This document shows, one piece after another, positions 33,101-38,595 of a stretch of DNA of 64,000 nucleotides. Below the pieces are notes generated by a model that worked only from the letters and a program-made list of their open reading frames with translations, searched no databases and was not told the origin of the DNA. Source of the stretch: Trichomonas vaginalis G3 (lineage: Eukaryota > Parabasalia > Trichomonadida > Trichomonadidae); assembly GCF_026262505.1 (NCBI RefSeq), contig NC_067207.1, positions 1,062,252-1,126,251 of the forward strand, in the 5' to 3' direction. The position numbers were made by a program, and so were the translations under genes. How positions within the stretch are numbered: position 1 is the stretch's first letter; every line of letters begins with the position of its first letter.

Positions 33101-33123
33101 CTTTCGTTTTGACAAGTTTCTAA
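21199..33123 (+). CDS. DYNC2H1: dynein heavy chain, dynein-2 (IFT retrograde motor) type
   Basis: An uninterrupted 3974-residue dynein heavy chain starting at ATG 21199. It has an N-terminal tail and linker (about 1-1450), then the AAA ring. AAA1 has GPAGTGKTES (about 1487) and CGAWGCFDEFNRLDELVLS. AAA2 has GPAGCGKST (about 1772) and AAA3 has GPKGCGKTT (about 2077). AAA4 (about 2390) reads ANTGTSTKE without a P-loop. A stalk coiled coil with the microtubule-binding tip lies at about 2600-2960, followed by AAA5-6 and a C-terminal domain. The stretch GIDVKSICRIFTGLVQCGAW and the degenerate AAA4 with GYSIRHFTNDLK resemble cytoplasmic dynein 2, which drives retrograde intraflagellar transport. 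Size fits (about 4000 residues). The subtype is by motif recognition only. Confidence 0.9.
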   Translation: MSEESSVFTEFRNLCISFDKGQDQSQKEEKKNLLEKVETIYLQMSRLDVASLGSLAEAFAIMDTTSQAIDRIWTDCTIYSSDQVLKLMNYISSDLSKFVIASVASFKLFDNTKSSRTLALCSQILSKWYNQAITFTTTQWPQFTPRPWNSGKYENPEIAQLYYRVNFFAEYRRSFFYCAQFKQNFMPPNIQNIGGHIELTEDKWNEITSFLMGHLKSLLFGDGGVIDNVNAQLKSVSDSQDALASLIQSLSFLKNFPEFTKVVQPYEETRDKLFLTFLDLIKGQLPQHQSEDPTDTVGTIWILHQIQYCRAFMAKIQNPAQNVTDECNNVVNLFEKSVEKSYLAWYKQLSSKLDSVDFTKPLFTFEFNSSSKLASLAFPEEFTNYMDQAADLTALKKRIPNELQAKLKKVRDQKGYYCSIKQVCDYYNATILSIIRPLRRLLIQYVDQFINSFQSIVSVDFTFPENVEQFIGSILKQAKDLDNTNNQMLSIHKKFIADISNLFDCSLITGEEKWKETLRSIRNQIYEIYRNGLTNVKPWMKHLNAQIYKALDYQFDKTLMTMENDVQKTTVEISYNVDSRTVIFEPSLGNLRQQLYNQITKLISIPSHFAGVTLSQKTDAASEFAAIIHGHTDSIEQLYQRTEKLINTISGCTKQLNTWIALGAIADFDARISTMFSSPEEFRTNLNFVSIRESEIEQLPDTQQFEFITISYKLAKASFRKLVTEYKRSICNLLRKSLDNDISTVMDFINNSLASVQTSVQTSEEVRKSRENIVALSKMVNDYSKTFQSIRAKSSLLMIHDQQSRQSLQFQIDSIQSHWEIFRGTLQDQNKVITQQMRTLKTLMSQKIDDFQRRTTSFKLKWEERKPKDVDFKNEAAVKKAINTVKETKNGLEEFKKERDLLLEEEASFGVKQERQFPDIKEVSQQLKAFESTWLLVDKWQTSLDEMSHEDWVTFRTHIFDLEEFLQQWEQTVNSVPQSEVSNYVLDQVHTLLKAYPSMKYVRGDNWVAEHWEELGIIIKFPRPMKINDLKLADILNSADKIRINEHKIKQLCERAKGEGTIRSALREIREWNMHTEFILFEQQGVPVIKEWKDLLTQVSDMQATIQSLSSLQYAEAFESEIQLWTTKFTTLHETLLLLNQIQRKWLHLAPIFSSGALPSHTEKFNALDNQFRSLMNDTKKDPQVTSLLNKYDIVSLLKGLLEGLDACQSALTAFLESKRQGFPRLYFIGDFDLLDILGKVKDSPDVVQTHLKNLFQGISSVVFDDNKKLVAFCSSLGEKVYLPEPIFTNSSVEVWLNELCVKQQKALMQSLSDYVQGKSFTTKKFPSQIVQVGEAIKYTSDMIASIPHRQLRDCYKSYQQKLHAIADFRKKPLEVSDVSSSINTETTDESEISLIKCLIIDFVQYTSVMEELQQYDVASLDNFQWLRRIKYFFENDKCVIRMCDGTFDYGYEYQGNAPKLVHTPLTDICWSTLCEGMHLGFAGNPYGPAGTGKTESVKALGQAMGRQVLVFNCGDGIDVKSICRIFTGLVQCGAWGCFDEFNRLDELVLSAVSQQIQAIQTAILKKKENVALLGKTIPLDLKSGIFVTLNPAGKAYGGRSKLPNNLKALFRSVSMSAPDKALIGEIMLYSEGFQASTELAQRLTTTFSLADQLLSKQRHYDWGLRAQKTVLNMAGQWLRESDGSQNEADIVIRALLFDTLGKLDDKDRSLFLDIVKDIFKTQDANANNENSLQDTINEIIKEKKLQPSQQQLTKIALLHQLLQHRTGAVIVGPAGCGKSTVWKVLADALTKSGHKCNVWHIVPKSDALEMLMGSIDLDTREWTDGSLTKAARAAAKLPPEEFGFIVCDGDVDPVWIESLNSVLDDNKLLTLPTGERIQFDKNVKFIFETHSLQFASPATVSRMGVLFVNAVDFDVKLTFPQFTEKMNPEIQKLFNKFIPQVITLLQQNAQNMVFPLTDLSMVRNIYPHVANSTNETDFVLGVIRGSVSMLNPSVHEKFATLILQNAKSCGIKFSSMKNPLTSYVAKDGNVSNFDYVKMPDNAWNVTNPPFIKTPESCRFLAMAESHVQMNQPLLIVGPKGCGKTTLIQQLYPGDVEVINCNALTNAKIVIQRLTELCSSSPGANGIRMKPRSGKNLTIFFKGIQYPAADKFETVQLHSFIRQLTQLNGFMNDALEWVELVGINIVASMNPGESLQTISERLISQFRIVVIDYVSSDSLKFIYGEYVTKILHTEQESTWNNSNLCYELAKCIVTVYDQFLSANGFTLKDVTKWVTGISRYSDNNPNEILLFEAQRLFSDRLQQAKRKEFEGVLSKNISGKVLVYTSFGFDDHLLHRVSASEVKKQLQQGLVQYEREIGPLDISLVNYTAKFAMQINRALSLPKSHVMFIANTGTSTKEVMRLVVHTMKGKVYTPAIFDGYSIRHFTNDLKACLNGSAFDKAMSVFCMEEYQLIDSAFYEYINSLLAGVFPSNLYTAEEIKAILSQLEDISFEDFKKLVFENFRFALIIDPRSSGYQSIIKSQPMFTEACSILSVGELSENILNDMTPQIVSKIEAPEDTAKILFGNIAKTLDMSTSDFPAFIMNFNELSKKKSDSLAKRKQFLSDGLLRLNAVASKVNQLSKEADAQRAQVEEKEKRANEAMNEISKTMTELTKQQDQMDVIQQDLTKKEGELSVQREEIDKQLADIKPTLQAASEKVSQIRPEHLSEIKSFTSPPPLVRDVLTGVVLLLGNQNVSWAGIKQVISGSGFLMSILRFDPHNVTNKMINDVENFIKSHMGSFDREQAERSSAAAAPLSQWVKAMVKYCAVIQRVQPLENKMKELDDQLVSSRNQLKDLEQKKVSLNKRVIEMQEQFKEYTAEAEKLRISLTELEERTKAASSLLNKLGDEQKRWASQVKDIEKEVSTIQPRLIMSAAFMTICGSMNETERSDVMKKLAEKLELKEPFSFTPFMNTQSKILEMKHNGFPSDDLSVENAQIIQISTQRPLFVIDPTEHVVEWLQSVLGPSAEVLSSSHPRFQHQVTLAIRFGKKLIIREADKVPLCLYPFLNREFVMSNGHLTVCVGDKFIDVHPDFRLIIVTRDAAIKLTAREKSLVSLVNFTVTKTALKAQLLTLALTTEMPELEEKHQEQLNESEQLKIELGKLEEGLLEILGKANPDTILQNKELIQSLDDKKKRAVDVENRLKQVEEFQKQIEEKRSQYQMLADVSSSIYFAIENLHLVHPMYKFSLNEFTKLFISTFSACQEKEKRVKNLILTFNSMAYSHFSRALFREHRLVFGMQLLKTVYPKMFPEPEYQHLLRQKPAQSVDGIPQFIPAERRQSLASLNQQFPDLVAKLQIANNDRQWMAWLQSNSPEMNSEWPQIEGKSIQELGVSQLQKILILQALRPDRVIAALEKLVISTFKNPRILSLREVMTEETENCFVFIVTPGSDPSIELKEIAMEIETVGENNFIELALGECDSQEALSLVKSAARGGQWAVIKNVHLDIDFLQQLEKTLPSLAPKDGFKLILTTEATTSFPNVLLQSSAKIAYEAPPGLINQMKRTLTLWNEDWFSQQPKRVRQALVSLAHLHGTLQERRAFIPVGWSQFFEFTQADLNAASQIIVQRCESTDVVRGLIEMTVYGGPMDSPFDRRVLSKFIERAFPARKTPLFAIPDEPTLNDLHEMLAKSNAEDGPGLLELAPNANATIARSTLVSSLKLLAVLSAASGGDETTSNDHFQQVEELSKTYPSALEDVSVSLANHPAIDFLTIQRAAAHKLARSVKDDLQSLSGVVDASLLPAHLRAVSGALQSQKVPADWDVDWLRSEDISEWLEELFSSTAAVDQCAMRLKDHNVLTSQPVPLKATIRPAAFVMALMQTAARMNNAEMDNMMLTASFNSPPSQSYLTINVCDIAAQVAVVSGGRVTMSKSPNNDIEKVEKFFLSVMPLDRAANGILLPVFESIGRDRLVCKVLTPCDEAEKDALVLSSAAFVLTSF

Positions 33124-33423
33124 TTTAAGAATAAAAAAAATTATTTTTAAAAAATATATATTTTTATTCTTGATACCATAAATACAGTATATTTAATTGT
33201 CTAGCAAGTAATATAAGAAATCTTATTTTTACGAGTGTACAGAAAATTGCATTAAAAAGCACTGATCTTGTGATATATGCTTAATGAAAACAATTGATAA
33301 TTAATGCTTATCCATCAGAATTGTATTTTTATCTACAAAAAAAATATATATTTTGATAAAAATTTCTTGTATATCTGATCAACTCGGCTTATTTCTATTC
33401 TTTGATGTTGAACAATTACATTT

Positions 33424-33643
33424 TTAAGGGTGCACTTACCACTTTTTGACATGCTCCCACAATATCAATATATCTTTATTATGATTGCAAAAAAGTATAA
33501 CAGTAATATAAGGTACTAAGTAATGATTTAAAATAACTTCTTTCCGAACAAAGTTAATGACTTTTTACCTTAGAAAATTATGATATAAAGCTTGGATGTC
33601 AAAAAATTGAGAGAATGTCAGAAAGTGGTAAGTGCACCCTTAA
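33424..33643. mobile_element. MITE-like element with 29-bp terminal inverted repeats
   Basis: The left end (33424-33452) and the reverse complement of the right end (33615-33643) match in 28 of 29 bases, beginning TTAAGGGTGCACTTACCACT. The interior is AT-rich and noncoding. The palindromic TTAA at each end can be read as a TA target duplication (element 33427-33640, Tc1/mariner style) or a TTAA duplication (element 33428-33639, piggyBac style). The near-identity of the ends suggests recent activity, mobilised by a transposase encoded elsewhere. Confidence 0.8.
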
Positions 33644-33964
33644 GGTAGTTCATGATAGTTTTAAAAATTTGTTCAAAATGAATTAGCAGTTTATTTTCTG
33701 AATTCTAAAATAGTAAATGATTTCATGGTTCTTGTAAATGTTTTAGTTTTTGTATGGATATTTATCTATTGGATGTCAGACTGGAGGCAGTCAGATATGA
33801 CAGTAAATGACAATAAAACGATTTTTCCTGATTAGGTATTTCCATGAATAGAATTTCACCTTCATTTGATTTTTTCTTCGATGATCAAACCATTTCTCCC
33901 ATTTTTCTAAGCTATGTTTCTGACAGACAAAAAAAATTGAGATAACGCGGTAATAAAATTTTTT

Positions 33965-33969
33965 TCATT
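33965..33969 (+). promoter_or_regulatory. initiator-like TCATT before the 33982 start
   Basis: TCATT with its A at 33967 lies 15 bases before the ATG at 33982, within the usual range for trichomonad initiators. Confidence 0.4.
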
Positions 33970-33981
33970 TCGTTTATTTAG

Positions 33982-34656
33982 ATGCTTCCTCTGCTTGCAT
34001 ACCGCACTGCTTATAATGCAGATGATGACAATTTCTGGCTCCCAATCCCAACGAAATTGGGACTCTTACGTATTGGCATTGATAAGAACGAAGCCGAAGA
34101 TGATGACAACTGGTATGTTGGCTTTTCATACCACTCGCCATGGGGTAAGTTCTCAATCGGATACCACAGCAATGATGAAGAAGATGATGACAACTGGTAT
34201 GTTGGCTTTTCATACCATTCACCATGGGGTAAGTTCTCAATCGGATACCACAGCAATGACGATGAAGATGACGAAAACTTTAGACTTTGGGCAGACTTAG
34301 CAACAGCCATTGGACGTTTCGGTTTTGAATACCACAACGCTGCTGAAGAAGACGACAACTTTATTATCCCACAAATATACTTTAATCCTTTTAAAAAGAT
34401 CGAAGAATATATGAAGCTTCATTATCCTAATGAAGATAGGAAAGTAGCAGCTAAGAAACCAATCCGTATCAACAAGGCTTTATTAAAGCGCTGGTTTGAG
34501 AAGTACGGATACCGTGCTTTCCCACGCTTGTACAAGAAAGGAGTAGCTCCAAAGAAGAATGTTCTAGGTATTATCGCTGCCAATCCAATTTACCGTCAGT
34601 ATTATAATTGGAACAGATTTTTGCAAGGAGTCAAGCAAAGAGCACTTGCAAAATAA
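33982..34656 (+). CDS. novel 28-residue-repeat protein
   Basis: A complete 224-residue protein. After a short N-terminus (MLPLLAYRTAYN) come five units of about 28 residues, each opening with an acidic DD(D/E)N(F/W) motif. Units 2 and 3 (34096-34179, 34180-34263) are nearly identical and read DDDNWYVGFSYHSPWGKFSI; units 1, 4 and 5 are diverged. Each unit looks like two beta strands joined by a Pro-Trp-Gly turn. The C-terminal 90 residues are basic and helical. The N-terminus beginning ML with an Arg at position 8 resembles hydrogenosomal presequences, so a hydrogenosome location is possible but unproven. I know no family with this repeat. Confidence 0.7.
   Translation: MLPLLAYRTAYNADDDNFWLPIPTKLGLLRIGIDKNEAEDDDNWYVGFSYHSPWGKFSIGYHSNDEEDDDNWYVGFSYHSPWGKFSIGYHSNDDEDDENFRLWADLATAIGRFGFEYHNAAEEDDNFIIPQIYFNPFKKIEEYMKLHYPNEDRKVAAKKPIRINKALLKRWFEKYGYRAFPRLYKKGVAPKKNVLGIIAANPIYRQYYNWNRFLQGVKQRALAK
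34096..34263 (+). repeat. 84-bp in-frame coding repeat, two near-identical copies
   Basis: 34096-34179 and 34180-34263 differ at only a few, mostly synonymous positions (for example CACTCGCC versus CATTCACC), which indicates a recent duplication or gene conversion inside the repeat protein gene. Confidence 0.85.
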
Positions 34657-34681
34657 ATTCGAATTTCATTTGCATCATTAA

Positions 34682-34722
34682 TCTTAAAAATCTTCTATGA
34701 AGGTAACAACCTAAGATTTTTT
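34682..34722 (+). terminator. possible 3'-end hairpin after the repeat protein gene
   Basis: AAAAATCTT (about 34686) and AAGATTTTT (about 34713) pair around an inner AGGT-AACA-ACCT hairpin and end in a T run. It lies about 30 bases after the stop and could mark an RNA 3' end, though termination hairpins are not established in this group. Confidence 0.3.
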
Positions 34723-34792
34723 TAATTATCAAGAATGATTTTGATTGAGTAGGGGTAATTTTAGCTAAAAGTGACATGCCTGTAAAAAGTGA

Positions 34793-34827
34793 CACACCCG
34801 TGAAGGGTGTGATTACCGATCGGTAAT
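34793..34827. repeat. hairpin plus 16-bp perfect palindrome
   Basis: CACACCC (34793-34799) pairs with GGGTGTG (34805-34811) around a 5-base loop. Immediately after comes the perfect palindrome ATTACCGATCGGTAAT (34812-34827). They lie 17 bases inside the left candidate transposon end. Confidence 0.75.
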
Positions 34828-34896
34828 TTCGACAGTTTAGAATTTAAAATTTTTTATGGAACTGTTGCGAGTTTCATAAAGAATTTAAGGAATATA

Positions 34897-35098
34897 AGCA
34901 AAGATTTGAATCAAAATCTTAGACCTAAGCCGATCGCTTCGCTCGCGGCTTTCGCGAATTACAGATCAGCAAAGATTTGAATCAAAATCTTAGACCTAAG
35001 CCGATCGCTTCGCTCGCGGCTTCCGCGAACTACAGATCAGCAAAGATTTGAATCAAAATCTTAGACCTAAGCCGACCGCTTCGCTCGCGGCTTTCTTT
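34897..35098 (+). repeat. three tandem copies of a 71-bp repeat
   Basis: Copies begin at 34897, 34968 and 35039 and differ at a few bases. Each has AAGATTTGAATCAAAATCTT (a 7-bp hairpin stem) followed by a GC-rich block around GCCGATCGCTTCGCTCGCGG with imperfect self-complementarity. The third copy is truncated at its end. Confidence 0.9.
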
Positions 35099-35598
35099 AT
35101 TATTTTAAATTTGCATATTTCCATCAAAAGTTCATAAGGTAAAAAATTTCGTTTATATTATTGCAAAATAAAATCTTCATTATCAAAATAATATTAAATG
35201 ATAATATAATATAATTTATAAACAACTATTATTTAATAAAGTTTAATAAATCAAGGTTCATCTAATTTTTTGATTTTTAATGTTTTATGAATTTTATTTA
35301 TCATGTATATATCTAATGAAGATTATATATGTAGAAGATAAGTACCTTAATATGTACGTAAAAATTAATGAAATTTATTTTGAATGTAGAACCGAGCAAT
35401 TTTCAAATTTTGTGCTTTTTTTGAATTTTCTCGATACCAGATAAGTTGTGTTGGCTAAATAATATATGGATACAATGTGTCTTATAGATGAATATATGCA
35501 CAAAGTTTAAGAGGCCATTTTCTTTCAGAAACCGAGATTTGTGAATTTTTTCAAAATTTGTGCTTTTTTTGATATTGAAATTTCATTTCATTTTTTTG

Positions 35599-37270
35599 AT
35601 GCATATCGATGCACCATGCGAACTTAAAGAAAGGCTATCTTATATAGATGCTATGAAAGCTGTCATTGATAACGAATGCCATGCAGGTTGTCCATATCAA
35701 TTAAAAAAAATCCAAATTTAGGGGGAACAAAATTAAAATTCAGGTGCAGTGCAGATAAATGTGAAGCATGTATCTCATTTCTAAAGGATGATGAAGAATA
35801 TATCCTAACAGAATATAATGGAACACATAATCACAATCAAATCAAAGATGAGACAAAGAAATACCACACATTATCACAATGCTATCGTCGGGTACTTATT
35901 AATTTTATAAAACCGGGGGGTGATCCGAAAATGGCTCAAATTGAATGCGACAAAAAACTTGATCTGGATGATCCACTTAACAGGCCATCTTTTTTGAATG
36001 CATCTTCAGATCAAATGAAAACAATTCAGGAAAAAGGAAATAAAAAGATCAAAGGTATTCAAAAGTACGATGATAATCAATTCAAGTCAACTCAATTATT
36101 TAAGGGTATCAAAGAACAAGAGTCACCAAAAGATTTAATTTATTTCGATGTCGATAATTACAACAAACCAAAGAAATTAATCTTTTATTATGCTTCTTTC
36201 AAATTTCTGGACATAATCAAAATTGTGAAAGAGCATTTTATTGATGCAACCCATTCATTACTTGAATTTAAAATGTTGTTTTACATGATATCAGCCAAAT
36301 TTCCAAATACACATGCATTCCCAATTTTTCAATTTGTCGTTTATCCAAACACTTCAGAAAATATTGCATTCTGTCTCAAGGCATTTTTTAACTGGGCAAA
36401 AGTAAAACCAAAATATTTTATGTCAGATTGTGCACAAGAAATCGAAAATGCGATTATCAACTCTTTTCCAGAAGTTATCCTTCATTGGTGTGCAGTTCAT
36501 GTAATGAGGGCGTTCAGAAAAAATTTGAAAGATTATGCATTTGAGAGTTCAGACAAATTGATATTAGATACAAAAATGAACTATCTTGCATACGGCAGAA
36601 ATGGCAAGAAAGAATGGATTGAACCAACGTTCAAAAAAATTCTGGAAATAGCCGAAAAATTCCCAGAATTTTCAAAATACATACAAAATCAATGGATATC
36701 AAACCAAGAAAGATGGACAGCCGCTGAAAGAGATGAAAATTTAGCTCTCACAAATAACATTTCAGAATCGATTAACAAAAAATTAAATATTACTACTTTG
36801 GCGGAACAATTTTCATGAGATTTGATCGATTTGTGATGAAATTAATCGATTTTATCGTTCCTTCATTTTATTACAGAATTTCTCAAGATATAAGGCTCAG
36901 AGACAAAATTCCAAATCCGTTGCCATCTGAAAAAAAGCCAAAAAAGTCTACAATCAGACTGGATACAGAAAAATGTATAATGCTCACTGATAAAATTAAA
37001 TCGTTAATAGTTAACTCATCAGCAAACTTAAATACGCTTCAATTGGGTTTAGATGACCTACTTGATAAAGTTGTCAAGGCAGCAAAGGTTCAAAAACGAA
37101 TGACCCAGTATTTTTCGAAATTAAGTATCCCAATGGAAATCAAGCTTAGTATTCTCACGCAAATTACAGAATTTGGATGCAATACCCCTCAATTCATTGT
37201 TGAGAATGCCAAGTCTTTTCAAGATAAAATTATTACAGATTTCCACCTTCAAATTTATACAACATTATAA
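35599..37270 (+). pseudogene. MULE transposase, frameshifted
   Basis: A zinc-finger-like N-terminus (CHAGCPY, then KLKFRCSADKCEACISFL and NHNQ, resembling the FLYWCH/WRKY-GCM1 finger of MULEs) is followed by the MULE DDE core. FIDATHSLLEF holds the first Asp, KYFMSDCAQEIENAI the second, HWCAVHVMRAF the conserved C/H motif, and NNISESINKKLN a likely Glu. The start at ATG 35599 runs into a stop at about 35718, shortly after an A-rich run. The main frame (35676-36818) overlaps the next (36815-37270) by four bases in a different phase. Two frameshifts therefore separate three pieces, so the gene is inactive as read, or poly-A slippage errors are present. Intact MULEs move by cut and paste. Confidence 0.85.
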
Positions 37271-37350
37271 AAATTTATGAATAAAAACTTGATATAAAAT
37301 AACATTTTTATTTTTACTAAGAAAAAAAGGTTTTTGATAATAAATTTATT

Positions 37351-37821
37351 TTATTTCGAAAAAGGAGCAATAATCGTAAAAGGGTATTGATAGGCTTGCT
37401 AAAATAACTAATTTTAGCTGTCAAATACTTTTGTATTTTGAAGTAAATTAGTATAAATTTGTTTTTACTTTTATTTCGAAAAAGTAACAATAATCGTAAA
37501 AGGGTATTGATAGGCTTGCTAAAGTAACTAATTTTAGCTGTCAAATACTTTTGTATTTTGAAGTAAATTAGTATAAATTTGTTTTTACTTTTATTTCGAA
37601 AAAGTAACAATAATCGTAAAAGGGTATTGATAGGCTTGCTAAAGTAACTAATTTTAGCTGTCAAATACTTTTGTATTTTGAAGTAAATTAGTATAAATTT
37701 GTTTTTACTTTTATTTCGAAAAAGTAACAATAATCGTAAAAGGGTATTGATAGGCTTGCTAAAGTAACTAATTTTAGCTGTCAAATACTTTTGTATTTTG
37801 AAGTAAATTAGTATAAATTTG
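37351..37821 (+). repeat. four tandem copies of a 120-bp repeat
   Basis: An exact 120-base period with almost identical copies, each holding AGGGTATTGATAGGCTTGCT and AATTTTAGCTGTCAAATAC. Because 120 is a multiple of three, the minus strand stays open for 155 codons as a repeated Leu/Lys/Phe-rich string; I treat that as a by-product, not a gene. Confidence 0.92.
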
Positions 37822-37862
37822 ATATTATTTTAACTCCCTTTGAAAACCTCAATTTTCCATAC

Positions 37863-37924
37863 AGAGGGAACGGGAATAGCATCCAATATTCCCTGAGAAT
37901 GGTTGCGCATTCTCAGTTCCCTCT
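37863..37924. other. perfect three-way-junction inverted-repeat structure
   Basis: Outer stem AGAGGGAAC (37863-37871) pairs with GTTCCCTCT (37916-37924). Within it, GGGAATA (37872-37878) pairs with TATTCCC (37887-37893), and TGAGAATG (37894-37901) pairs with CATTCTCA (37908-37915). All three stems are perfect and there is no unpaired base at the junction; the loops are 8 and 6 bases. A nine-T run follows at 37952-37960. It may be a transposon end structure or a small structured RNA. Confidence 0.85.
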
Positions 37925-38001
37925 ATATTTCGAACGAAGCTCTCATCGGTCTTTTTTTTTCATACTAAACGTTTTTTTTCCTGTCACTTTTAGCTAAAAT
38001 T

Positions 38002-38595
38002 TGGGTTTGCCGATTTTGATTTTCATTTAAGTTTAATAACCTTTTGGCATTGAGCATGTATAGAATGTATTAATTAAATTAAATGCCCCCTCAACTCAAA
38101 ATTTCTGAAATTGGCGAAAAAATACTTTTCCTTTACAAATCTCATTGAAATAAACTAGCTTATAATTTCTGTGTATCCAATATCTATGAGGAGCAGGAAT
38201 CTCTAATTGTCAAAATTGAGAATCGTGAAGTTGGAGATATCGCTATGGATGTGAATCTTATGAAAATAGGATAAAATGCGCAGTTATGAATATTATATGT
38301 ATTATACATCAACAAATCACCCGGGAAACGAAGTTTTTCTCTCCAAATATTATATTTGATAATAAAAAAAATATTACTAGTTTTTATAAGATTTTATTAT
38401 CTTGTGGAATGTTTCTCTGCATTCTTCTTTCAAAATTGGCCATCTTGAAATGAAAATTGATCGTAAAAGTTGCGATCATTGAAATATCGGCGTCTTGATT
38501 CAATATTGAACCTTGATGGGAAATCATCAAAATTCAAATATCGTGTACTTAAATCAATGACTATACATCATATATAAAAGAAGCCGATATTTGAA
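38002..38595. other. intergenic spacer upstream of the metacaspase gene
   Basis: About 590 bases of AT-rich DNA. A TCATA initiator-like word lies near 38568, about 25 bases before the first ATG of the next gene. No other feature recognised. Confidence 0.45.

Larger units (their letters stand above)
33124..33981. other. spacer containing a short inverted-repeat element
   Basis: About 860 bases after the dynein gene. It contains the 214-bp element listed separately and, at about 33775-33800, a small imperfect hairpin around ACTGGAGGCAGT. The rest is AT-rich with no gene. Confidence 0.5.
34757..38001 (+). mobile_element. candidate MULE-type DNA transposon, broken
   Basis: A perfect 20-base inverted repeat, AATTTTAGCTAAAAGTGACA at 34757-34776 and its complement at 37982-38001, brackets a MULE transposase relic. 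Just inside the left end are a hairpin and a 16-bp palindrome (34793-34827), then three 71-bp tandem repeats. Just inside the right end is a perfect three-way-junction sequence (37863-37924), preceded by four 120-bp tandem repeats that each contain AATTTTAGCT. Strong end structures and subterminal repeats fit MULEs. No convincing 8-10 bp target duplication is visible outside the ends, and GTGAC words recur elsewhere in the window, so the boundaries are provisional. Confidence 0.5.

Noticed and set aside
33974-34358. Open frames on both strands over the 28-residue repeat gene
   Set aside because: Products of an 84-bp in-frame repeat that keeps all phases open; only the 33982 frame has an ATG, an initiator and a sensible tail.
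37317-37784. 155-codon minus-strand frame of repeated Leu/Lys/Phe-rich units
   Set aside because: Arises because a 120-bp tandem repeat is divisible by three; low-complexity composition and no start context.
37926-37960. Pol III B-box-like TTTCGAACGAAG before a T run
   Set aside because: Poor match to GGTTCGANNCC and no A box at the right distance; kept only as context for the three-way junction.
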